From: Jingyaoa shaoxingensis
GTDB lineage: Bacteria; Bacillota; Clostridia; Lachnospirales; Lachnospiraceae
DNA: 64,000 nt
Reading direction: 5' to 3'
Assembly (NCBI RefSeq): GCF_014385005.1
Contig: NZ_JACRSZ010000008.1
Coordinates: 1-64,000, forward strand
The notes under the pieces were generated by a model. The model ran no database searches, was not told the DNA's origin, and saw only the letters and a list, made by a program, of their open reading frames with translations. Shown one piece after another: positions 1 to 7,839 of this stretch. The stretch's first letter is position 1, and each line of letters opens with the position of its first letter. The position numbers were made by a program, and so were the translations under genes.

Positions 1-1
1 A

Positions 2-124
2 ATTGCTCGCCCCTCTTACCGAGGTTACTTTATCCACTCGCTTAGTACCCTGCATTACTGCAACGCACCGAGTTTAGCTACACGGCTCACTGGCGATTAC
101 CGTGACCGGACTTACACCGGCTAG
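2..124 (+). other. open reading frame fragment running in from the left edge
   Basis: A frame open from the first bases to a TAG at 122-124 gives about 40 codons ending in DYRDRTYTG. It has no start inside the window, so it could be the tail of a gene beginning to the left, or non-coding structured DNA. I do not recognise a family with any certainty, and no function is offered. It ends about 35 bp before the terminator that closes the convergent cardiolipin synthase operon. Confidence 0.2.
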
Positions 125-156
125 TGTGGTTCAGCTTCGCTGGACACACTGCATAT

Positions 157-195
157 AAAAAAGGCAGTGATCACACACAATCACTGCCTTTTCTT
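157..195. terminator. bidirectional intrinsic terminator after cls
   Basis: A 13-bp perfect stem (AAAAGGCAGTGAT at 159-171 with its complement at 180-192) has an 8-base loop, with A-tract and T-tract on the two sides. It lies directly downstream of the cardiolipin synthase stop codon and could also stop any transcript arriving from the left. Confidence 0.85.
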
Positions 196-1745
196 TACAT
201 CAGCGGACTGAACATCCGCAGGATGCATTCCCATCCCCGCAGTGCCAGTGACCGTTTCTGGCAGTATTTCTCGGTTACTTCCCGGCAGACCGGAAAGAGT
301 GTTTCAAAATCATGTCGGACTGCTAACACTGCTCTGCATTTTGCAAACCAGCATGCATTCTCAAAGTGCAGATACAGGCTGCGGAAGTCCATATTGATCG
401 TACCCACAACCGCCACTTCGTCGTCACAGACCATCTGCTTGGAATGAATAAAACCAGGTGTATATTCGTAGATCCGTATCCCTTCGGCTGCCAGACCTGC
501 ATAATAGCTTCTGGTAACTTTATAGATCAGCGGCTTATCCGGAATACCCGGCGTAATAATCCGCACATCCACGCCGCTTTTCGCTGCCAGTATCAGCGTA
601 CGCTGCATCTCATCACTGATAATCAGATACGGGGTGGTGATATAGATATATTTCTTCGCACTCTTGATCATATTCAGATAGACATTTTCCCCGGTACGCT
701 CGCCATCCAATGGACTGTCAGCATAAGGCTGTACATAACCGCCCTCTGCTGAGCGGTAAGCTGGCTTTAACAGATACGGTATCGGATCTTCCTGTTCCTT
801 CTGCGTGGCATTCCACATCTCCATAAAGATCAGTGTCAGGCTGCGCACTGCATCTCCTGTCAGTTTCACACCGGAATCTTTCCACTGTCCGTAAGGATGT
901 GTCAGGTTAAAATACTCATTTGCCAGATTATACCCTCCGGTAAATCCGACTTTTCCGTCAATCACTGTAATCTTCCTGTGATCCCGGTTATTCATAAATA
1001 CATTCAGAATCGGCATTAATGGATTAAACACCCTGCATTGGATTCCTTTTCGTTTCATTTTTTCCATGAAATCTTTATTGATGAAACCAATACTGCCCAT
1101 ATCATCATAGAAAACACGTACATCCAGCCCTTCTGCCGCTTTTTCCACCAGAATCTCTTCGATTCCTCTCCACGCAACGGAATCCTCAATGGCATGATAT
1201 TCCATGAAAATAAACTTCTGTGCACGGCGCATCTCTGCCTTCTGCGCCTCCAGTGCCTGCACCGTGTCTCCGTAAAACTCCACATCCGTATTCTGATAGA
1301 CCGGATATCCGGCACCTTTACGGAGATACTCTGATTGTCTGGCAAGACCTGCGTCGACATTTTCCAACTTATCCACAGTTGTCTCATCCTGTGGTAACAA
1401 ATGTGCATAAGCCTTATGTACCTTGTCAAACCACTTCCGCATTGGTCCCAGAGCTCCTGTTCGTCCAAACATCAGATACAGGCATACACCCAGGATCGGA
1501 AACAGTTCAATCAAAATAATCCAGGATATCTTGTAAGCAGAATTAATCCGCAGTCCATACACGCGGAATACCAGCAGCAATGCCAATACACTTGCCAGTG
1601 TGGAAATTGCCGCATAATACTTCGTCAGTCTCACTGCCAGCCCGATGATCCATGCTACCTGAAGCAATACAGCAATTGCCACCATCACCAGTCTCCTGAC
1701 ACTGTTTTTTGTACTTATCTTTGCTTCTTCTGTCTGTCCTTTCAT
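195..1745 (-). CDS. cls: cardiolipin synthase (phospholipase D superfamily)
   Basis: Membrane enzyme that condenses two phosphatidylglycerols into cardiolipin. The 516-residue protein has two N-terminal membrane segments (about 17-65 and 73-93, the PLDc_N domain) followed by two PLD catalytic repeats. Both HKD motifs are intact: HRKITVID at 256-263 and HSKQMVCDD at 434-442. Its length is normal for bacterial Cls. The start overlaps the stop of the upstream diguanylate cyclase by 4 bp (ATGA), so the two are translationally coupled in one operon. It ends at a strong terminator. Family assignment is firm; I saw nothing unusual in the enzyme itself. Confidence 0.95.
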   Translation of the reverse strand: MKGQTEEAKISTKNSVRRLVMVAIAVLLQVAWIIGLAVRLTKYYAAISTLASVLALLLVFRVYGLRINSAYKISWIILIELFPILGVCLYLMFGRTGALGPMRKWFDKVHKAYAHLLPQDETTVDKLENVDAGLARQSEYLRKGAGYPVYQNTDVEFYGDTVQALEAQKAEMRRAQKFIFMEYHAIEDSVAWRGIEEILVEKAAEGLDVRVFYDDMGSIGFINKDFMEKMKRKGIQCRVFNPLMPILNVFMNNRDHRKITVIDGKVGFTGGYNLANEYFNLTHPYGQWKDSGVKLTGDAVRSLTLIFMEMWNATQKEQEDPIPYLLKPAYRSAEGGYVQPYADSPLDGERTGENVYLNMIKSAKKYIYITTPYLIISDEMQRTLILAAKSGVDVRIITPGIPDKPLIYKVTRSYYAGLAAEGIRIYEYTPGFIHSKQMVCDDEVAVVGTINMDFRSLYLHFENACWFAKCRAVLAVRHDFETLFPVCREVTEKYCQKRSLALRGWECILRMFSPLM

Positions 1746-2515
1746 GCTAATCCTCTTTTACCTTCTTTCACTCCTTCAATCGGAGATAATACAGAAAACA
1801 TATTGTCCATCATATCATCATAAAATACATACCGTCCTCTGCCGCCGCGTTTGGCTGCATAAAGTGCCTTATCTGCCCGCTTAAACAGAATGTCATATTC
1901 CCTGATACTGTTTCCGGTTATACTGATTCCCATACTGATCGAGATCGGAAAATGTTCGTAATTTCCCTTCAGTATTTGAAAAATACGTTCTACCACAGGC
2001 TCTATATCCTCATGATATTCCAGTATAATCAGAAACTCATCCCCGCCAATCCGTACTGCCAGGTCCTCTTTGCGCAGCACACTGTGCAGAATCTTTGCTA
2101 TGTAAATCAGCACGTCATCCCCGAACTTATGTCCATAAGTGTCATTGGCGAGTTTGAAATAATCCAGGTCAAAAATGATAAATGCAAACTCACTTTCTTC
2201 CTTATAGTGCAGCCGTTCTTCGATTCTCTTTCTTGCAGCTGCGTGGTTCAGGAGTCCTGTCAGTGGATCCAGTGATGCCTGCTTCTCCAGGCGCTTTAAC
2301 TGTGCAGAATAAATGGCTGTCTGCCCGGTCAGTACCAGGTACCTGTCCGGCCGCATCACACACAGATCTACACCACTCTTCTTTAGTAATTCAGCTGCTT
2401 CTCTTTCGTCTTTCGCCTCCAGAATCTGAAAACCATTCCGAAGGATATTCTTTAGTGTCGTCCGTTTTTCATTGGACTTCTCTATAATCAATACCCTTGG
2501 TTTTCCACCTGTCAT
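1742..2515 (-). CDS. diguanylate cyclase with degenerate receiver-like N-terminus
   Basis: Makes cyclic di-GMP from two GTP. The C-terminal GGDEF domain carries an intact RIGGDEF signature, and an RxxD inhibitory I-site (RKED) lies five residues before it, so product feedback is likely. The first ~75 residues (PRVLIIEKSN...) resemble a response-regulator receiver, but the phospho-acceptor aspartate strand reads GVDLCVMRPDR without the usual DxxMP pattern, so phosphorylation is doubtful. An ORF extends to a TTG at 2536. I prefer the ATG at 2513-2515 because GGAGG sits 8 bases before it; this gives 257 residues. It is the first gene of an operon with cls. Confidence 0.85.
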   Translation of the reverse strand: MTGGKPRVLIIEKSNEKRTTLKNILRNGFQILEAKDEREAAELLKKSGVDLCVMRPDRYLVLTGQTAIYSAQLKRLEKQASLDPLTGLLNHAAARKRIEERLHYKEESEFAFIIFDLDYFKLANDTYGHKFGDDVLIYIAKILHSVLRKEDLAVRIGGDEFLIILEYHEDIEPVVERIFQILKGNYEHFPISISMGISITGNSIREYDILFKRADKALYAAKRGGRGRYVFYDDMMDNMFSVLSPIEGVKEGKRGLA

Positions 2516-2544
2516 ATTGGCAGCCTCCATCTCCAATCATTTCA

Positions 2545-3915
2545 TTATCCGTTTACAATTTTTCTTGCCACATAAACTCCACTTGCGGAAGCATGTGACA
2601 GGGAATGAGTTACCCCGCTTCCATCACCGATGACATACAATCCCTTATGTTTGCTTTCCAGGTTCTCATCCAGTTCTACTTCCATATTGTAGAATTTTAC
2701 TTCCACACCATACAGCAGTGTATCATCATTGGCTGTTCCCGGTGCGATCTTGTCCAGTGCGTAAATCATCTCAATAATACCATCCAGAATACGCTTCGGC
2801 AGTACCAGGCTCAGATCACCCGGTGTTGCTGACAGAGTCGGTGTTACCAGTCCTTCCTCAATTCTCTTGGCATTGCTTCGTCTTCCTCTTACCAGATCAC
2901 CGAACCGCTGTACAATGACGCCTCCACCCAGCATATTGGACAGTCTGGCAATGCTTTCGCCATATCCGTTACTGTCCTTAAATGGCTCGGAAAAATGCTT
3001 TGCCACCAGAAGGGCAAAGTTGGTATTCTCTGTACGTTTTGCCGGATCCTCAAAGCTGTGTCCGTTTACCGTTACGATGCCGTTGGTATTTTCATTTACT
3101 ACACTTCCGTAAGGGTTCATACAGAAGGTACGTACATTATCCTCGAACTTCTCTGTACGGTATACAATCTTACTTTCATAAAGTTCATCTGTCAGATCTG
3201 AGAAAATCACTGCCGGAAGTTCTACACGGACTCCGATATCTACACGGTTGGACTTGGTCGGAATATCCAGTTCCTTACAAACTGTCTCCATCCATTTGCT
3301 TCCGCTTCTTCCAACAGAAATGATACATTTCTCACATTCATAGCTTTCTTTCTCTGTCACCACACGATAGCCGCCGTCCATGACTTCCACACTGCTTACC
3401 GGTGTATGGAAATGAAAATCTACTTTGTCCTTTAACTCTGCATACAGGTTTTCCAGTACCACATAGTTGATGTCCGTTCCCAGATGACGTACAGACGCAT
3501 CCAGAAGCTTTAACTTATTCTGCATACAGACTTTTTTCAGCCCGGTTCCGGCTGTCGAGTACATCTTCGTTCCCTCTCCACCATGTTTTACGTTGATCTC
3601 ATCTACGTACTTCATCAGATCCATGGCTTCCTTTCTGCCGATATATTCGTACAGGGTTCCGCCAAAGTCATTGGTAATATTATATTTTCCATCTGAAAAT
3701 GCGCCGGCACCACCGAAGCCGCTCATAATCGCACAAGTCTTACACTTGATACAGTTCTTTACCTTGTCGCCATCGATCGGGCAGTGACGCTTTTCCAGGG
3801 AATATCCGGATTCAAATACTGCAATTTTCAGATTTGGATTTAATTTTACCAGTTCATAAGAGGAAAAAATTCCTCCAGGGCCTGCGCCCACAATAATCAC
3901 ATCATATTTCATCAT
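2545..3915 (-). CDS. FAD-dependent oxidoreductase, COG2509-like
   Basis: A 456-residue flavoprotein. The N-terminal dinucleotide-binding motif is VGAGPGG at about residues 10-16, and a second FAD contact (VIGDGSGVTHSLSHA) lies near the C-terminus. A cysteine cluster follows the Rossmann strand (CPIDGDKVKNCIKCKTC, about 46-62) and could bind a metal or redox centre. This layout matches the uncharacterised 'FAD-dependent dehydrogenases' common in Clostridia; the substrate is unknown. A second ATG one codon in gives better spacing to GGAGAACA. It lies 118 bp downstream of the nucleoside-type ABC permease on the same strand, and I saw no clear terminator between them. Confidence 0.85.
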   Translation of the reverse strand: MMKYDVIIVGAGPGGIFSSYELVKLNPNLKIAVFESGYSLEKRHCPIDGDKVKNCIKCKTCAIMSGFGGAGAFSDGKYNITNDFGGTLYEYIGRKEAMDLMKYVDEINVKHGGEGTKMYSTAGTGLKKVCMQNKLKLLDASVRHLGTDINYVVLENLYAELKDKVDFHFHTPVSSVEVMDGGYRVVTEKESYECEKCIISVGRSGSKWMETVCKELDIPTKSNRVDIGVRVELPAVIFSDLTDELYESKIVYRTEKFEDNVRTFCMNPYGSVVNENTNGIVTVNGHSFEDPAKRTENTNFALLVAKHFSEPFKDSNGYGESIARLSNMLGGGVIVQRFGDLVRGRRSNAKRIEEGLVTPTLSATPGDLSLVLPKRILDGIIEMIYALDKIAPGTANDDTLLYGVEVKFYNMEVELDENLESKHKGLYVIGDGSGVTHSLSHASASGVYVARKIVNG

Positions 3916-4033
3916 TGTTCTCCTTTAAAAAATCCGCCGAACGGATGTCTGTTCTGAGAGTTCGCTACTATTCACAGTAACAAGAGTTTCTCTTCTGTCA
4001 TCACGCCGGCGGGCTGTTATTAGTTCATCTGTG

Positions 4034-4975
4034 TTATCTTTGTCCTTTATCGTACGGAATACCTTCGGCCTTTGGTGCCCTTGATTTCTGGGAGGTAAAT
4101 GCCAGAACAATAAGGGAAATAATATATGGCAGCATATTGTATACCGTACTTGGAATGTGCAGGGCTGCCAGAGCTCCGAAACCATTATATACATTAGACA
4201 ATGCCCGGAACATTCCGAAAAGAAGGGCTGCCAGACCGATATTGACTGGCTTCCACTGTCCAAAAATCATAACTGCCAGAGCCAGGAATCCAAATCCTGC
4301 CACACCATTTTCAAACTTCCATTCGCTTACACCGGCTGTAATATATACGATTCCGCCCAGTCCTCCCAGCACACCGGAGATCAGCACACCCGCATAACGC
4401 ATCTTCTGTACGTTAATACCTACAGAATCCGCTGCCTGAGGATGTTCTCCACACGCCTGAAGACGAAGTCCGAACCGCATCTTATATAATACTACATAAG
4501 AGATTATTAATGCAAGCAGTGCTACCAGCATGAACCAGTTAAATTCAAAGCCTCCGATTCTGACCAGTAATGCCTTCTTGGTAGCAATATAGGATACAGT
4601 AGAAGATACATTATTCGGATCTGCTGCCATGTTGATAGCTCTTACCACAACAACTGCCGCTGCCGTTCCCAACAGGTTCAGGGCGGTACCGACCAGGGTC
4701 TGGTCTGCCTTGAAATTAATGGCTGCCACTGCAAGGAGCAGGGAATATACCATACCAACCGCAATACTTGCCAGCATAACCAGCAGAATAATTACCACTG
4801 CCGGCAGATCCGGTGAAAGGAAGCGCAGCATCAGTGCTCCTCCCAGAGCTCCCATAACCATGATACCTTCCAGTCCGATATTAATAACCCCACTGTGCTC
4901 GGAAAAGCATCCACCCAGTGCCACCAGAATTAAAACGGAAGCAAATATTAATGTATATTGAATCAGAAGTAACAT
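4034..4975 (-). CDS. ABC transporter permease, nucleoside/BMP type (NupQ-like)
   Basis: Integral membrane subunit of an importer of the BmpA-associated, nucleoside-type ABC family (BPD_transp_2). The 313 residues contain about nine hydrophobic segments and the family motif GVINIGLEGIMVMGAL near residue 30. Its start overlaps the stop of the second permease by one base, so the ATPase-permease-permease order is a tight operon read on the minus strand. The likely cargo is a nucleoside or related compound, by family analogy to Bacillus NupOPQ. No binding-protein gene lies next to it, which is atypical. Confidence 0.9.
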   Translation of the reverse strand: MLLLIQYTLIFASVLILVALGGCFSEHSGVINIGLEGIMVMGALGGALMLRFLSPDLPAVVIILLVMLASIAVGMVYSLLLAVAAINFKADQTLVGTALNLLGTAAAVVVVRAINMAADPNNVSSTVSYIATKKALLVRIGGFEFNWFMLVALLALIISYVVLYKMRFGLRLQACGEHPQAADSVGINVQKMRYAGVLISGVLGGLGGIVYITAGVSEWKFENGVAGFGFLALAVMIFGQWKPVNIGLAALLFGMFRALSNVYNGFGALAALHIPSTVYNMLPYIISLIVLAFTSQKSRAPKAEGIPYDKGQR

Positions 4976-6114
4976 TATGCTTCGCCTCCCTTCTCTTCTT
5001 TCATCGCACGTTTTTCGTCTCTCTTATCCAGCATGTGGTTCATCCACAGTTTGAAGAAGAATACGAAACCGCACAGGTAAATAATCAGTGCTGAGATAAA
5101 ATCTGAAATCTGGGAACAGTACATAGACTTATCCACGTAAGCGCCCCCACTGGTAATGTGCTGAATAAAGTAGGAGGAGAAGATCGCTCCGATCGGATGC
5201 AGACCTCCCAGGAATGCTGCCGCGATTCCGTTAAATCCCATACCAGGGACACTGGTCTGGGTTACTGCCCACTGTTCCACACCTGTCAGGTAGTAGAAGG
5301 ATGCACCCAGCCCTGCCAGAGCACCGGCGATCACCATGGTCAGGATGATATTGTATTTTTCCTTCATACCACAGTATTTTGCTGCCTGTTTATTCAGACC
5401 GGTGGCTTTCAGTTCATATCCAAGTTTTGTTTTTTCCAGAAGTATCCATACCAGAATCGCAACGATTACAGACAATGGAAGGGCAATGGATACGTATTTA
5501 TTATTTGCAAATAATTTTTCCAGTCCCAGTGTAGGCAGAGCTGCTGCCGCATTGGTGGATCCCAGTGCCAGAGAATACGGGCTGGACGGATCTTTTACTG
5601 TGGATAGCAGCATGTTTACCACATACAGGGAGATCCAGTTCAGCATAATACAGGAAATAACTTCGTTTACATTGCAGTATGCCTTCAGAATACCGGAAAC
5701 AGCTGCCAGAGCTGCTGCTACGACAATTGCTGCCAGCACACATACATACCACGGCATCTTGAATCCCAGTGCAAAATACAGGCATGCACCTGCACCTGCC
5801 ACATACTGTCCTGCTGCTCCGATGTTAAACAGCCCCACCTTGTAGGCAAACAGCACGGACAGAGAGCACAACAGCAGCGGACACGCTTTCACCAGCGTAC
5901 TTCCGAAATACTGTGTCGCCTTTACGACTGACGGGTAATACATAAAGTTCTTTAAAATCGCAACGATGGCTCCCGCTGCACCTGCCGGATTGATAATAAG
6001 TAATACAACATAACCAATCAGAAGACCTATGATAATACAGATCACGGACGCAATCAGAGACTGCACTGCCCCGTTTCTCAAAAGGCTTCCTTTGGATTTC
6101 TCATTGTTATTCAT
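4975..6114 (-). CDS. ABC transporter permease, nucleoside/BMP type (NupP-like)
   Basis: A 379-residue partner permease with an N-terminal cytoplasmic stretch, a first membrane segment at about 15-42 and about eight further segments. FKVGLFNIGAAGQYVAGAG-type sequence around residue 90 is the family signature. The start ATG has AGGAGG nine bases upstream and overlaps the end of the ATPase gene by 8 bp. With the smaller permease downstream it should form the heterodimeric channel. The C-terminal tail is highly charged (KRDEKRAMKEEKGGEA). Confidence 0.9.
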   Translation of the reverse strand: MNNNEKSKGSLLRNGAVQSLIASVICIIIGLLIGYVVLLIINPAGAAGAIVAILKNFMYYPSVVKATQYFGSTLVKACPLLLCSLSVLFAYKVGLFNIGAAGQYVAGAGACLYFALGFKMPWYVCVLAAIVVAAALAAVSGILKAYCNVNEVISCIMLNWISLYVVNMLLSTVKDPSSPYSLALGSTNAAAALPTLGLEKLFANNKYVSIALPLSVIVAILVWILLEKTKLGYELKATGLNKQAAKYCGMKEKYNIILTMVIAGALAGLGASFYYLTGVEQWAVTQTSVPGMGFNGIAAAFLGGLHPIGAIFSSYFIQHITSGGAYVDKSMYCSQISDFISALIIYLCGFVFFFKLWMNHMLDKRDEKRAMKEEKGGEA

Positions 6115-7648
6115 CCCTTAAGGCCTCCTTTCTCTTTGCGCCTGCCATGTACAGACCAAGTTCTTCTACTGTTACTTTTTTCGGATCGAATTCTCCTACA
6201 ATCTCGCCTTCGTACATAACAAGAATACGGTCAGATACATTCATAACCTCATCCAGTTCCAGGCTGACCAGAAGCACGCCCTTGCCTGCGTCTCTCTGTG
6301 CCACAAGCTGGCTGTGGATATATTCAATCGCACCGACGTCCAGCCCACGGGTTGGCTGCACTGCTACCAGCAGTTCCGGATCCTTGTCAATCTCACGGGC
6401 AATGATGGCCTTCTGTTGGTTACCTCCGGACATAGATCTGGCAATCGTAATCGGTCCCTGACCGGAACGTACATCGTACTGATCAATCAGTTTCTTGGCG
6501 TAAGAACGGATAGCTCCTTTTTTCAGGAAACCACCTTTGCTGGTAAACTGTGGTTCAAAATATCTCTGCAGCACCATATTGTACTCCAGGCTGTAATCCA
6601 GCACCAGACCATGCTTGTGACGGTCTTCCGGAATATGGCTCATACCCTTTTTGGAACGTTCACGGATGGATGCGTGGGTGATGTCTTCCCCATTCAGGAT
6701 GACTTTTCCTTCTTTTAACGGCTCTAGTCCGGTTAGTCCATAGACAAACTCTGTCTGTCCGTTTCCATCAATACCGGCAATACAGACAATCTCTCCACGG
6801 TGAACCTGAAGGGATACGTTATTCACCGCATTGTTCTTATGGCGTTTGGATGCTACGGTCATGTTCTGCACATCCAGTACCACATCTCCCGGTTCACATT
6901 CCTTCTTCTCTACTGCAAAATTCACATCTCGCCCAACCATCATGGCAGACAGTTTTTCCGGCGTGGTATCCTTAGTCTCAACGGTACCTACATATTTACC
7001 CTTACGCAATACAGTGCAGCGGTCGGATACCTGCATGATCTCTGACAGCTTGTGCGTAATAAACAAAATACTCTTGCCCTCTGCTGCCAGGTTTTTCATG
7101 ATCTTCATCAGTTCCTGAATCTCCTGCGGAGTCAGAACAGCCGTCGGCTCATCAAAAATCAGGATCTCATTATCCCGGTACAGCATCTTAAGGATCTCGG
7201 TTCTCTGCTGCATACCTACGGTAATGTCTTCGATCAAAGCATCCGGTTCTACCTGCAGTCCATATTTTTCAGATAACGCCATAACCTTTTTCCGCGCTTC
7301 TTCCTTCTGCAGGAATCCATGCTTCGTAGTCTCTACACCAAGAATAATATTATCCAGGACACTGAAACATTCCACCAGCTTAAAGTGCTGATGCACCATT
7401 CCAATTCCCAGATCATTGGCATCATTCGGATCCTTGATCTCCACTTTCTTTCCGTCCTTGCGGATCTCTCCTTCTTCAGGCTGATACAGACCAAATAATA
7501 CACTCATCAAAGTAGACTTACCAGCACCATTCTCTCCCAGCAGTGCGTGGATCTCACCCTTTTTTAACTGCAGTGTAATATTATCATTGGCAATAATGCC
7601 CGGAAAACACTTTGTAATATTCAGCATCTCAATGGCATAATTTTCCAA
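6107..7648 (-). CDS. ABC transporter ATPase, nucleoside/BMP type (NupO-like)
   Basis: Energises the two downstream permeases. It is a double ABC protein: the first domain has Walker A GENGAGKST and Walker B ILIFDEPTAVL; the second has signature SGGNQQ, a Walker B-like region, and a degenerate Walker A (GIDGNGQTE), normal for this family. The open frame extends to 7765. I choose TTG at 7646-7648 because a strong AGGAGG/GGGGG stretch precedes it, and the resulting 513 residues fit the family length; the longer version would add 39 residues unlike any ABC protein. First gene of its operon, with no binding-protein gene upstream. Confidence 0.85.
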   Translation of the reverse strand: MENYAIEMLNITKCFPGIIANDNITLQLKKGEIHALLGENGAGKSTLMSVLFGLYQPEEGEIRKDGKKVEIKDPNDANDLGIGMVHQHFKLVECFSVLDNIILGVETTKHGFLQKEEARKKVMALSEKYGLQVEPDALIEDITVGMQQRTEILKMLYRDNEILIFDEPTAVLTPQEIQELMKIMKNLAAEGKSILFITHKLSEIMQVSDRCTVLRKGKYVGTVETKDTTPEKLSAMMVGRDVNFAVEKKECEPGDVVLDVQNMTVASKRHKNNAVNNVSLQVHRGEIVCIAGIDGNGQTEFVYGLTGLEPLKEGKVILNGEDITHASIRERSKKGMSHIPEDRHKHGLVLDYSLEYNMVLQRYFEPQFTSKGGFLKKGAIRSYAKKLIDQYDVRSGQGPITIARSMSGGNQQKAIIAREIDKDPELLVAVQPTRGLDVGAIEYIHSQLVAQRDAGKGVLLVSLELDEVMNVSDRILVMYEGEIVGEFDPKKVTVEELGLYMAGAKRKEALRDE

Positions 7649-7772
7649 TTCCCCCCTGCCTCCTTCCGTGTATGTTTTTACGCATAAATCTATAGCAAGT
7701 ATAACATAAAACATACCTGTTGTCGAAGTCTTTTCCGGTAAATTTGCATAAGAACCGGATAGCATCGTTACT

Positions 7773-7820
7773 GTAAAAGCACCGAAGGCACCCGAATATC
7801 CCGGATGCCTTCTGGTTTTC
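7773..7820 (-). terminator. intrinsic terminator after the beta-mannosidase operon
   Basis: ACCGAAGGCA at 7781-7790 pairs with TGCCTTCTGGT at 7806-7816, with a one-base bulge. On the minus strand the stem is followed by GCTTTTAC. It lies about 20 bp past the beta-mannosidase stop and insulates it from the ABC ATPase operon. Confidence 0.7.
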
Positions 7821-7839
7821 TCATTTATTCTGTTATCTT

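Noticed and set aside
3925..4263. 112-codon minus-strand ORF downstream of the permease
   Set aside because: Mostly an alternative frame of the NupQ-like gene with no ribosome site or recognisable domain.
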